Of a stretch of 64,000 nt of DNA, positions 33,029 through 43,442 are shown one piece after another; position 1 is the first letter of the stretch; the number at the start of each line of letters is the position of its first letter. The notes beneath the pieces were generated by a model. That model worked only from the letters and a program-made list of their open reading frames with translations. It had not been told where the DNA came from and did not search any database. A program made the translations under genes and the position numbers. The stretch is from contig NC_067205.1 of assembly GCF_026262505.1 (NCBI RefSeq), forward strand, positions 18,163,645 to 18,227,644, written 5' to 3'. The DNA comes from Trichomonas vaginalis G3 (lineage: Eukaryota; Parabasalia; Trichomonadida; Trichomonadidae).

Positions 33029-33313
33029 ATGTCTTTTGATTCATATTTTCCAGGAGGTGTTATCCTTGATGTTAGAGCTAATGATGAATGGGATGCTGGC
33101 CACATCGAAGGAGCAATTCACATTCCATCTTACGAAGTAGAGTCCCGTATCACAGACGAAATTCCAGACAAGAAGACACCAATTAACATACATTGTGCTG
33201 CTGGTGGCCGTGCTGGCGAAGCAAAGAATACCCTTTTAGCTATGGGTTACCAAAACGTTGCAAACATTGGAGGCTATGAAGATGCCCAAAAATTGTCTAA
33301 AGAAAATCATTAA
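33029..33313 (+). CDS. single-domain rhodanese (sulfurtransferase)
   Basis: 94 residues, the size of a stand-alone bacterial rhodanese (GlpE/PspE class). It keeps V-I-L-D-V-R-A-N-D-E-W-D-A-G-H-I-E-G-A-I-H-I-P at residues 11-33 and the active-site loop H-C-A-A-G-G-R-A-G, with the catalytic Cys at residue 56 that would carry the persulfide. It would transfer sulfane sulfur to an acceptor in the cytosol; no targeting peptide is visible. The start is fixed by TCATTTTTC 10 bases upstream. Codons favour C- and G-ending forms more than the flanks, suggesting good expression. Single-domain rhodaneses in anaerobic protists are often bacterial in origin, so lateral transfer is plausible but untested here. 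Confidence 0.92.
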   Translation: MSFDSYFPGGVILDVRANDEWDAGHIEGAIHIPSYEVESRITDEIPDKKTPINIHCAAGGRAGEAKNTLLAMGYQNVANIGGYEDAQKLSKENH

Positions 33314-33972
33314 TAAATATGCGTTTATTGATTATATACTCTATATTTGAATTATAAAGATAAGAAAATAACAAATTATGTTCAATAGTTTATAATAATT
33401 GTGAAAATTTCACGTTGTGATGAAGAATCCTATGTTAAATTCATTGGAATAATAATGATTTAATAATAATATCTAATCAAAGACTGTCAGTTTAATTGAC
33501 AGATGAAAAACCATAATATCCATATGATTTTCATCTAAAATGTGTTAAGAATATATCATTAAACTTATCATTTTTTACTATATTAACACCAAATTACAGG
33601 TAAAAAATGCAATTTTTGGCATATTACTTAACAAAAGTGTAGCAAATCCAAAATTAGTTGATTCTATCGATTTCGTAAATTTGATTCAATAGAAAATGAT
33701 TTAAAAATATACAGGTTTGTGACAGTTACTTCAATTTTTTTCCCCGATTTTTTTTATTTTTATTTTTTATTTCTTATCTCAGTTTCATAGATACTGTCAT
33801 GATTTTAAAAAATTGAGAATTGTTTTAAATTGAAGAATGGTTCTCAATTTGATATTTCTTTATTGGGCCAATCATATTACAAGACACTTCCAACTGTATA
33901 CATTCCAAATACAAGCACAATACGCAATTAAGAAATGATGACGGTCGTCTGTAAACCCATTTTCAAAACTGT
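33314..33972. other. intergenic stretch
   Basis: No gene is seen. Confidence 0.5.
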
Positions 33973-33976
33973 TTAA

Positions 33977-34743
33977 GGGTGGCGGAAAGTGATGTGACCG
34001 AATAACATAAAGTGAAAATAACTAAATAAATATTTGAAATTCTTTTGTTATTGTAGCATAACTAAATAGTATATATAAACAAGTCTTTACTACAAAGTTT
34101 GTAGAGTCTGAGGTCTTTATCTGGTAGAGAAATAATGAATGAAAAAAATGAATTTTCAACTGTATCTCGTCTCTGGTTATTGAATTAATATCAAAAATAC
34201 TTAAGGTATGCAATATAGGTACATAAATCTATCTTTTCTATTGAGCAAAATACGTATCTATTAAATTCGTCCAAGATGCAATAATTGATGAGATCTGGAA
34301 CTACTTATCAAATTTGCACAAAATCAATGTATGAGAATAAATAACATATAAATACCAATTACTTCCGATACTTTTCGTTACAATTTGCTCCCATTCAGAG
34401 TTTAATTAGATTTGTATCTTGTCTTTCAATATAAGATAAGGAGTCTTTCTTTATATTTAAATATATATAAGCTATTGTTATCTATATTTTCTATTGAGTA
34501 AATTTTGTGTTTAAAGCTCCAATCATGAGATATTTAAAGTTTTTTACCCCTATCAAACGCATAATTCACATATTTATCATAGGAGGGAAAACCAAAAGCT
34601 CTCATATATGATAATGAAATTATGGCACACATATACTCCTACAAATGAGTTTTGTATCCATATAATTTTTACCAAAAGATATCAAAAATATGACGAGATA
34701 ATAGCATTTTATTTTTGGTCATTCACTTCACTTTCCGCCACCC
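33977..34743. mobile_element. 767-bp MITE with TTAA flanks
   Basis: The ends are inverted repeats: GGGTGGCGGAAAGTGATGTG on the left and, read inward from the right, GGGTGGCGGAAAGTGAAGTG. Both ends abut TTAA (33973-33976 and 34744-34747). The interior is AT-rich with no transposase. A TTAA duplication is the piggyBac signature, but the GGG terminus is not typical, so the superfamily is left open. Confidence 0.8.
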
Positions 34744-35213
34744 TTAAAAAAAATCATCAATTTGGAGAAAATAATTTATTTATTAGATCATAATACCATA
34801 TCTAGTCATAATTTTATAATCAGTAAATTTTCAAATTAACACTAATTGTTAATTTTTAGCACGATAAAATTAAAGCTTTGAAACAGTATTGAAAAGGACT
34901 TATTCAAAATATAATTTATCATAAATGATGTGACAATAAGCTGAAATATAATTTTGATGCAACTTTTTTATTTATTTTAACTTTGAAAAGATTACACACA
35001 AAAATTTGAATTTATAGAAAAGATCGATTGCATAAGAAATACTTATTAATGTATGCAAAATATAAATTTATAGTTTTTGATATCAGATGTATTTTCAATG
35101 AGATTTTATAAATTTATTCATCACTAAGTACAATAGGATTTACTATTAAAAATCAATCAACATCACATTTTTTTGCATGTCATGTTTTCCATTCAATTAT
35201 TCAAAGCATTAAA

Positions 35214-36128
35214 ATGAATGCACGAGATGAAAGCTATGTAAAAATGAAAAACTATCAGTTTAAGGATGTTCTTGGCTGGGGACAAAGCGATGTAGTGTAT
35301 TTGATATATGATCCTGCATTCCAACGAGATTTTGCTTTAAAAGTGATGCTTCAAACAAAATTCAATAAGAACGAGATTGATGTTATGAAAGATGTTGATC
35401 ATCCATACATTATCAGACTCTATAACTATGAATACTATGAAGATGCTGTCTATCTTTTAATGGAATTCTGTCCACAATCATTGGAAAAAGCCATTAAAAG
35501 AAGAAATATCAGTGATTCTAAAACAACACTTAAGTATTGCATGGGAATTGTAAATGCAATCAAAGCTTGCCATAGATACAATGTTGCTCATCTTGATATT
35601 AAACCAGCTAACTTCTTAATTGACCAGTATGATCGTATACGCGTTTGCGATTTTGGATTAAGCTCCATTAACAAAGCTATAGGCGATTGCTGCCATGTAA
35701 ACAGGCAGTTTGCAGGGTCCGTACCATTCATGGCTCCGGAAATTTTGGAAATGAAACCATATGATCCTTTTAAAGCCGATATTTGGGCTGTTGGAGTCAC
35801 CTTATATTTCATTGCCACAGGAAAATTTCCTTGGGATGGTTTAACAAAAGAAGAAATGTGCGAAAACTTAATGAAAAACGATCCAAATCTTGATCTTATT
35901 GATAATAAAGATCTGGCTGCAGCTATCGGTGATTGCTTAGAAAAAGATCCATCAAAAAGGCCAACAATTTTTGATCTCGGCCACTATCCTGTATTTAAAG
36001 AAGCCGCATCATGCACACATTGCACTGTACGCAAAAATACATTTCTTCCATTAAGGAAATACCTCTCACCATCTACATTAATCATCAAACCTAAGATGAA
36101 TCGTGGAAAGCTGCAAATTTCTATATAA
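35214..36128 (+). CDS. protein kinase, CAMK-like, with HLD catalytic loop
   Basis: A 304-residue, almost pure kinase domain. It has an altered glycine loop G-W-G-Q-S-D-V-V, the ATP-anchoring Lys in F-A-L-K (K43), catalytic loop H-L-D-I-K-P-A-N-F with Leu in place of the usual Arg of HRD, D-F-G-L, and an A-P-E motif in V-P-F-M-A-P-E-I-L. It then has the D-I-W-A-V-G-V-T-L-Y-F segment and a final K-R-P-T-I. The overall pattern resembles CAMK/CAMKL (AMPK- or Snf1-like) kinases, which are numerous in trichomonads. The catalytic Asp, Lys and DFG are present, so activity is expected. The HLD form means it is a non-RD kinase and may not need activation-loop phosphorylation. TCAATTATTC and TCAAAGC precede the ATG. 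Confidence 0.9.
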   Translation: MNARDESYVKMKNYQFKDVLGWGQSDVVYLIYDPAFQRDFALKVMLQTKFNKNEIDVMKDVDHPYIIRLYNYEYYEDAVYLLMEFCPQSLEKAIKRRNISDSKTTLKYCMGIVNAIKACHRYNVAHLDIKPANFLIDQYDRIRVCDFGLSSINKAIGDCCHVNRQFAGSVPFMAPEILEMKPYDPFKADIWAVGVTLYFIATGKFPWDGLTKEEMCENLMKNDPNLDLIDNKDLAAAIGDCLEKDPSKRPTIFDLGHYPVFKEAASCTHCTVRKNTFLPLRKYLSPSTLIIKPKMNRGKLQISI

Positions 36129-36545
36129 TATTATTTTGTTTTTGTTAATCATGCTAAATGTTATTGTTTAAAATCATTAAAAAGTCTAATTTTTAATCTT
36201 GCAATGCAATTCTACGAGGTTTTAGCCATTAAAGCTAATTTAATCACATTAGGACATAACAACACGAAGCATGCATGCAATGCTTGATTTAAATTGGATT
36301 AAATCAATTTTATTATTCAAACTATAATAGATCTAAGCGAGCTTAACTAATTTGAAATTACACACTCTTATAAATGAAGATTTCCGGCTCATTTTATAAT
36401 TTTATCATAGTTTTGAAATGAGATATAAAAAATTTTAAAAGTATAGTGATTTTTATAGATAGATATATAATATTTTATGCTCTAAAAACAAGATAATATT
36501 ATTATTCTTAGATATTCTTGAAAATTATGACATGATTTCCGAATT
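36129..36545. other. intergenic stretch between convergent genes
   Basis: No gene is seen; it holds the 3' flanks of the kinase and the amylase. Confidence 0.5.
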
Positions 36546-38048
36546 TTAAGCAACAACTGTAAAGTATGCTGTTCCCATTCTCTTAAGAGTAACATCGAAA
36601 GTTCCATTATCTGAAACTTGATATTGCTCTTTCGGATTCATGATATTCATAATTTCCTTATGATCGCACATGTAGTTGACAGTGGATTCATTTTGTCCGA
36701 TATTGAACATGGTGATGACCTTGTTTCCTGTTTCATCATCATATTTGTAATTGACAAGGATATCGCCTTGGATTGTAACTGAATCTCTTCCTCTGTATAA
36801 AGCAGGATTCTCATTTCTGAACTTCATCAATTTCTTGACGAATTGAATGAGATCTCTCTGTCTAGAATCGAACTTAGAGATATTACCATTAGTTCTAGAG
36901 CAATTGTCACTAGCGATATATTTACCGCAAGAATTATCACCGAACCAATTGAGTGTAACATCTCCATATTCTTCTCCGTAGTAGACAGTAATTGGACCTG
37001 AGTAGGCTGCAAGAACTGAGAAAGCAAGTTTGTGGATATCCCAGTAGATCTTTGAACTCTCATCACTTTTATGTCTTGAGCGAATGAGGTTTCCGAGTCT
37101 CCACAAATCATGGTTACCAATGAACATGTTTGGAATGGAGTTGTCGTAATATCCTTTGTTCTGTGGTGTATTGAAAACATAGGATAATCTGTCGACACCA
37201 CCTGTTGTTCCATCTTCACATTGAGCTATTGATGCAACCAATGAATATCTTGCTGGGAAGTCGAATGCAGATAAGAGACCATCATCTTTGTATGTTGTTT
37301 CTTTTATTTCATCAACACCAGCCCAATGTTCACCAACAATGTAACCGAGAGTTCCCCATTTCTTTCCTTCTTCTCTTCTCTTTGTGCATAACTTTTCGAA
37401 GAAAACTTTGATATCGTGCATGTAATTGTGACCATCCTGGTTAAGCTGATAACACTGATCCAATCTCCAACCATCAACTTCAAAGTTCTCTGTCCAGTAT
37501 TGGATGACTTCAAGGCAGAAATCGAGAGATTCAGGGAACTTTGCAACTTCATCTGTTGGCTTGAGTCCTGATGGAGAGTTCTTCTTGACTTTTCCGTTAT
37601 GGCCGAAGGCAACATCAAGGATGACGTAGATTCCACGTTCATGGCAAGCATCTACTAATCTCTTGAAAGCTTGGTCGCCTCCGAAGTGCTTGTCGACCTT
37701 GAAGTAGTCATTGCAAAAGTATCCTGTTGACTGTAATCTCTTTCCTTTGTAGCTGTAGTTACTATCGAAGATTGGTGTAATCCAGAGAGCATTCATGTTA
37801 AGAGACTTGATATAGTCAAGAGCGTTGTTGATGCCATCTAAGTCTCCTCTGTGGTGACTTGGTCCATAACCACAGCCATAGCCTCCGAAGAACCACTTGG
37901 AAGCTTGGAAGGAAGAAACCATGACTTGGTAGATTCGAAGTTTGTAGAACTCAGAGACATCTATCTTGGGTTCGATGTCATCGAGGTTCATGAATCCTTG
38001 AGCATAATTATTATTAGCTTGAATAGGTACGCTTTGGAAAATTCCCAT
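36546..38048 (-). CDS. GH13 alpha-amylase family glycosidase
   Basis: A 500-residue enzyme expected to cut alpha-1,4-glucan (glycogen or starch). The start M-G-I-F-Q-S at 38048 is preferred because TCATTTTTTC lies just before it; the ORF could start at an ATG at 38093, which also has a TCATTG nearby. GH13 signatures are in order: I-L-D-V-A-F-G-H-N (region I), V-D-G-W-R-L-D with the nucleophile Asp (II), I-V-G-E-H-W with the acid/base Glu (III), and I-G-N-H-D with the third acidic residue (IV). It has a C-terminal beta domain but no signal peptide, so it is probably cytosolic and acts on internal glycogen. Codon use suggests high expression. Bacterial-type enzyme organisation makes old lateral transfer possible. 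Confidence 0.93.
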   Translation of the reverse strand: MGIFQSVPIQANNNYAQGFMNLDDIEPKIDVSEFYKLRIYQVMVSSFQASKWFFGGYGCGYGPSHHRGDLDGINNALDYIKSLNMNALWITPIFDSNYSYKGKRLQSTGYFCNDYFKVDKHFGGDQAFKRLVDACHERGIYVILDVAFGHNGKVKKNSPSGLKPTDEVAKFPESLDFCLEVIQYWTENFEVDGWRLDQCYQLNQDGHNYMHDIKVFFEKLCTKRREEGKKWGTLGYIVGEHWAGVDEIKETTYKDDGLLSAFDFPARYSLVASIAQCEDGTTGGVDRLSYVFNTPQNKGYYDNSIPNMFIGNHDLWRLGNLIRSRHKSDESSKIYWDIHKLAFSVLAAYSGPITVYYGEEYGDVTLNWFGDNSCGKYIASDNCSRTNGNISKFDSRQRDLIQFVKKLMKFRNENPALYRGRDSVTIQGDILVNYKYDDETGNKVITMFNIGQNESTVNYMCDHKEIMNIMNPKEQYQVSDNGTFDVTLKRMGTAYFTVVA

Positions 38049-38093
38049 TAGAAAAAATGATTTTTGATGTCTCTCAATTTTTCTGAGATGCAT

Positions 38094-38868
38094 GACAATG
38101 ATTCAAATTTATATGATTTCTACTTGAAATTATGGCTTAATTCAAGGAAATCAGCATTTCATGAATAAAAATTTCATTGATTTTATAAAATTTCAATGCA
38201 AAATCATCAAGATTGAATGAATTCAGAGGATTTGGAATTTTTGAGAGGATATCAGGTCATGCAGATTTGATTGTAAATAACCCAAATATGAGTACCATAA
38301 AACACATATTTTTCATTCAGAGCATATCAAAGAACTGAGCTCTTTTGAGTACAAATTTTGAGAAGTTTCCTATTAAAATTTGGGAACCTTATAAATATTA
38401 AATAATAAAGGATTACGGTTTGTTTTATAATAATTTAATAAAAAATTTTGTCACTTTTTAAAATTTTATTTTTTCAGAGCATTTTTGGTTTCTCACCCCT
38501 TGTAAGTATATTACTATAAATGATACAAAACACAAAATTTAATCATAACTTTTTGCTTTTATATATAAAGGGCCACAAACGCTCACAATTTTTTGATCGT
38601 TTTTTATTTTATAATAATTATTCAAATATCCGAAATAATATGTTCACAATAAACATCAACTATCATGCTTGGATAATATATAAAAATTATTCAATTTGTA
38701 AGCTAATTAAACTCAATTTTTATACATATGTTTATATTGAACTAACCTAGATACTCATATACACTGGAAGAAGGATAAAATGATATATTTCGGAGGAATA
38801 TATCATTTTCCAAATCATTATTTCAAAACATAGTGTTCTCAATACTTGTTTAGAAACAAAAACTTTTA
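38094..38868. other. intergenic stretch
   Basis: No supported gene upstream of the amylase; a 76-codon ORF at 38520 lacks any motif. Confidence 0.5.
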
Positions 38869-39487
38869 CTAGTTCATATAAAAGATAATCAAAGGAGATA
38901 CGATATTCATCTTGAAAGGAATAAAATATAAATTATTGTTTTTACAAGAGCGAATCAAAAAATTATTTGGAGGAACGTCACATCTATCAATATTAATAAC
39001 AGTATTCTTTGCATCTCCTAAAATAGAGGACGAATAGTTTTTGGAAACAAAAATATATTGTGGAGGAGTATATGCATAGTTTCCTCTAAAAATTGTTTTT
39101 CCATCAGTGAATGATAAGTTTCCACAATAACAGAATGCAACAATTTTTGTATACTCGAAACATGCAAAACCAATTATTTGAACTGAGGAAGGAATTACTA
39201 TTTGCTGAATGCTATATGAACTCCAAAAGGCTCCTTCAGATATTTCTTCAAGTTCTGAGTCGAGGGCAAACCTAACTTCGGAAAGATTATAATCGAGATA
39301 TAAATACAGAGTGAATAAGTTGGCTGCCTAAGAATGCATTTTTTGAAATGTTTGTTAATTTGATTCCATTAATGAGTGACGGAAGTACAACTTCTGAAAG
39401 ATTTAGCTGACTTCCAGTAGATAGAATAGCGTAATCTTCATTAAGTATATATTTAATTCCTTGCTCATCAAAAAAGGAGCCCAAAAA
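38869..39487 (-). pseudogene. decayed BspA-like leucine-rich repeat gene
   Basis: Two minus-strand frames give LRR_5/BspA repeats. The first (39287-39484) reads V-V-L-P-S-L-I-N-G-I-K-L-T-N-I-S-K-N-A-F-L-G. The second (38869 to about 39305) reads L-E-E-I-S-E-G-A-F-W-S-S, I-V-I-P-S-S-V-Q-I-I-G-F-A-C-F and G-N-Y-A-Y-T-P-P. A frame change near 39297 separates them. No ATG is available at the 5' side, where a TAG precedes the frame. It differs from the BspA-like fragment in the duplication, so it is an independent remnant. Confidence 0.75.
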
Positions 39488-39799
39488 CTACCTTAGTGGT
39501 TAAAAATTTTAAAGTTCATCCTCATCGAGTAATTAAGCTATTCATTGCCACCGGGAAGTTAGAAACCAGTGTCATGAACAATAGCAATTTTAGCCCGATG
39601 CAGTCAAGTTATATCATCATCTTTTCTTGTTTATGATGAATTTTCTTGTGGTGATTTTTTCGAATGGATTTTTGCGGACATTTAAAAATGTGCATTTTGA
39701 TAGATTTGAATCCATAATTGATATTTTCGAAATTAAAATAATAATGAAATTTATTTTAATGAATATTAAATTTGTCAGTTTTCGAAATTTATTTTTTTT
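39488..39799. other. intergenic stretch
   Basis: No gene is seen. TCAGTTTTC at about 39775 is a likely initiator for the next gene. Confidence 0.5.
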
Positions 39800-40237
39800 A
39801 TGTCAACAGTACAAAGTGAAAATGAAAACGCACAAAACGAACTCCATGAAATCAGACACGGTGTAAATCAAGTAGAAGAGGATATTGCTGAATTAAGGCG
39901 TCAGATGAAAAATCATCCAAAAAAGAATAAAACAAGCACTAAAACTGATACATTATCTCAACTAGATTCGTCACCTCAACAACAGATCGAAGATACAAAT
40001 CGTAGATTAGACAACATTGAAAAACAAATTAATGAAATAAAAGATGAATCGTCTAAAAAACATAAAAAATCCAAGAAGCAACAGAATGAAGAAATTTTGC
40101 AGATGATTAGAGAACTTAAGGCTAAAGTTAGTGAATTGGAAGCCAAAATACCAGAACAAAAGCAGCCAAAGGTTTACCAAGCATTTGTTGAGATACCGTC
40201 TACACCGGGTGTTGTCCAGCTTTGTTTGAAACATTAA
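39800..40237 (+). CDS. small coiled-coil protein
   Basis: 145 residues, rich in Glu, Lys and Gln, with heptads in two blocks: about residues 14-40 (L-H-E-I-R-H-G-V-N-Q-V-E-E-D-I-A-E-L-R) and about 60-120 (I-E-D-T-N-R-R-L-D-N-I-E-K-Q-I, I-R-E-L-K-A-K-V-S-E-L-E-A-K-I). A Lys/Ser-rich linker lies between. The C terminus is a short beta-like V-Y-Q-A-F-V-E-I-P-S-T-P-G-V-V-Q-L-C-L. No known family is recognised; an oligomerising or scaffold role is a guess. The start has an Inr-like TCAGTTTTC about 23 bases upstream. Confidence 0.65.
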   Translation: MSTVQSENENAQNELHEIRHGVNQVEEDIAELRRQMKNHPKKNKTSTKTDTLSQLDSSPQQQIEDTNRRLDNIEKQINEIKDESSKKHKKSKKQQNEEILQMIRELKAKVSELEAKIPEQKQPKVYQAFVEIPSTPGVVQLCLKH

Positions 40238-40527
40238 AATACTTTTGAATAAAATGTTATCATGAAATTCAATATACTAATTCACCATTTTTTGATTCTA
40301 CTAAAATATTAATTATTTTCCTTCCTTTTAACATTTTCATAAATTCCGCATAATCAGATAATAATTTAAATATATATTTATATCGGACTAAATTCAAACA
40401 GGAAGTTAATTTCCTTCAGATCATATGACTTAAATTTGATCTAAAATTAGTAATATTAATATAATTTGATGTTATGTGTTTAGATTTCAAACAATGAAAA
40501 GAAGTAATAATAAAAAAACTAAGATGG

Positions 40528-41910
40528 TTATACATTAATTGGTGTTTCTGCAACTGGTGCAACAACTTCAGAAGTCTTTTTGTTTCTAATTTCATCAATT
40601 TTTCTTCTTGTTGATAATTGATCATATTCTTCTGAATCAATAATAGCTGCTGTATCATTTTCCCATTGTTCTTCTGCATCATCACAAGGATAACATGTAT
40701 GACAGCAGAGAGAAATTGCAATAAAAGGCGCCAATGCAATGAATGCTATTCCTTGAATAAAAACATAAATCCAGCAACAACGTAACATATCTGAATCACA
40801 TTCCTTGCAGCACTGGAAGCAATATCTGTTTAACCTAGCGCAGCACCATTGTTTGTATTTATGGTCATCATAGTTTTCCATAGAATGCAAATACCATCGA
40901 AATTCTCCACAGCAATCACATGATTCAGAATTGTTGCATTTCTCCTTACTGCAGCAATGTGAACAGCATGTCTTATACCAAAAAGATGAGCACCAACTTA
41001 TCATATCGTAAAATATGCAGCAATCATCACAAAGCTCGTCACACCATTGACAACAAGCACAGCAATTGCATTCATAACAAAATTGACAATCAATTCCTGC
41101 TCTGTAGCATCGATTTGGATGGACACACTTGATGATGAAAACAATTATTCAAGGGATACAAATATAAGCTACTACGCCTGCAATAACAATTTCTTTAACA
41201 GGAATCTTTGTATCCGATTGTGATTTCCTATCGATATTGAAAAATGAAACTTGTTTTGGATTCGAGAAATCTACTATGCATTCAAATATATTTTTCTGCT
41301 CTTTATTTGTTGATTCTTCATCTGATAAATAATTATTTATATTAGTTAATATTTTTTCAGTATTAATAAGTTCGATACGATTTGTGACCTGAGGATCCAT
41401 TGGTTGTTTATGAACTTCGCTTGGATTTGAATCACTAACAATATGCTTTTTTATTTTACTTTCTTTCATAATAATTTCATTAGATCCGGCTGTGGATGTG
41501 ATTATTGAATGTTGATCTGCTATATATTTCGATAATATATTAAATTCTAAAATTTCTTGAGAATCTTCCGATGCGTGGAAAGATAATGACTTTACTACAT
41601 TCTTCACTGCTATTCCAGGCCTGTTGATATCGATTTCGTTATCGAAATCTGGATATTCAACATTATTAATTGCTTTGAGTTTCAAAAAAGTATTTTTTGA
41701 ATGAATTAAGGGCCTTACGATCATAACTTTTTGATGTTTTTTAGGTTGTAAACCATTTGATTGAATATTTTCTTGATAACGGATATTGAATACAAAATCT
41801 TTTACTTGTGATAAATCTATTGAGATTTTAGAAAGAGAATTATCATTTAGTGTTGTAGCAACATCATATCCTTTAATATTTATTGCCAGAACTGATAAAA
41901 TAGTAAGCAT
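40528..41910 (-). CDS. type I membrane protein with Cys-rich cytoplasmic domain; in-frame TGA inside the membrane span
   Basis: Two minus-strand ORFs, 41149-41910 and 40528-41148, lie in the same frame separated only by one TGA. Together they make a sensible protein of about 460 residues. It has a signal peptide (M-L-T-I-L-S-V-L-A-I-N-I-K-G), an ectodomain of about 220 residues without Cys, then a membrane span E-I-V-I-A-G-V-V-A-Y-I-C-I-P, the TGA, and I-I-V-F-I-I-K-C. A cytoplasmic part with more than 30 Cys (C-N-C-C-A-C-C, C-C-S-H-C-C) follows. A second hydrophobic segment (I-Y-V-F-I-Q-G-I-A-F-I-A-L-A-P-F-I-A-I-S-L) and an acidic tail end it. The continuous hydrophobicity across the TGA argues for a recent nonsense change, read-through or a base error rather than two genes. 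Family unknown; zinc or lipid-anchored cysteines are possible. Confidence 0.7.
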
Positions 41911-42073
41911 GACTATCAGTTTTCTAAAAAAAGAAAAAACGACAGAAAAAATTGTGAGAAAGCAATAAAAATTTCAAAATAGTGAAATAATGATTATCAT
42001 CGTGCATTTAGTTTTATCACATAAAAAGTGGATAGTTTACAAAATTTTATTGGGCAATATTCTTTATGTTTCA

Positions 42074-42311
42074 GACAAGCATGTCATGAAGCTTTTTGTT
42101 AGAATGAATTAAATAAAGTGTAATAAACTGTAGGGTGAATGTATAAACATGCAACAATTCTTTAGGTAAGAAATCAAATTTGATATAATATAATTTCGGG
42201 ACTCAGTTGGCTAGGCTTGCCCGATGGGCAAGCCTAGCCAACTTCGTCAAAATAAATCTATTATGATTATAGGAAATGAGTTTATACAAATAAATTTAAA
42301 TGCAAGTGATT
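42074..42311 (+). repeat. interspersed repeat R1, copy 1
   Basis: About 238 bp, nearly identical to 48105-48342. It contains the palindrome GGCTAGGCTTGCCCGATGGGCAAGCCTAGCC in its middle (about 42209-42241). Confidence 0.9.
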
Positions 42312-43411
42312 ATTATATAAAATAGAAGATAGACTTTTAGCTAAATTGAAGTAATTTAGAGAATAATTTGAGATTTTAGAGGTTTTTCAAATGAAAGCAA
42401 AGAATTTATTAAGAATTTGTTGTGAAATGAATACACTTCGGTAAGGCATTAGATTGCGTGATAATTGACAAAATCAATAAATTCCCAGATTGTGGGTTGT
42501 TTTTATTATAAATAGTCAAATTTTCTGCATGCAAAGATTAGTTTATGTTCAGTAGTCGAAACTTTTGAATGTTTTTATGAGATATTTGAGAAAATTGTCT
42601 AAAACAGATTAAATAACGTTTTTAAGATATATCACCAATTGAAGTACAATAAAACAATTTATCAAACTATAATTCAGTAGGTTATAACCAAATCAAAAAA
42701 AATTATTCCTGAAAAGCTTAAATTATTGATGAAATTGTCAACTTATTGAAATATAAATATATTTTTATGTGCTTATTGAATATCTAATTAAATCATAAGT
42801 GCACGTTTAGAATAAAAAGATTTGAAGAAGAACATCACTAATATGACCGCACAAACTTAATCAATGTCAGGAATGCCCACAACCATCAGTTCTATAACAT
42901 ATCCGCATCGAAAAATCTGCTGCAAGCTGAAATTTATTACAAAATTTCCAATGGCCAGGGAACCAAGCCAAAATTATTGGGACACTGATTATTATTATCA
43001 TAACCCGTCTTATCTCTTAGCCAATAAGGAGAGTAATTGCTTATTTTTTACAAGAAATTATTTAAAAATTGGCGTACCGGCTTATTTTTAAGTTGATTCG
43101 TAATTACATCTAATACATATTGCAAATATCATAGTCCCAAAAAAGATGCCCATTTGAATGCCTTTCAATTTAAAATGGTTTAATTTTTGGTGAAATGATA
43201 TTTATTCATGACTATTATAATAGTTAAAGTAAAGTTTTCAATTTTTGAATATTCTTTTTAATGTAAACTATTCAAATAATTAAAGGGATACTATTTTGAA
43301 TTGAACATAATCTAAGTAGTGAGGACATTCAATTTTGAGAGAAAGGCCTTTGTAATGCCCCACAATTTTTGATAGCCCCACTACTTAGATTTTGTGACTA
43401 CCTTATATATA
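42312..43411. other. extra ~1.1 kb absent from the second R1 locus
   Basis: No convincing gene. At the second locus R1 is followed after only 18 bp by the GC palindrome found here at 43412, so this block is an insertion here or a deletion there. Near its right end is an inverted pair AATCTAAGTAGTG / CACTACTTAGATT (43308-43393). A 75-codon ORF at 42864 has no recognisable domain. Confidence 0.55.
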
Positions 43412-43442
43412 TCATCTAGCGGCGCGTAGCGCCGCTAGATGA
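43412..43442. repeat. GC-rich palindrome P, copy 1
   Basis: TCATCTAGCGGCGC-GTA-GCGCCGCTAGATGA within AT-rich flanks. The same palindrome with slight change lies at 48361-48391. Confidence 0.85.

Noticed and set aside
42864-43091. 75-codon ORF with somewhat higher GC
   Set aside because: No domain recognised; lies in the block that is absent at the second R1 locus.
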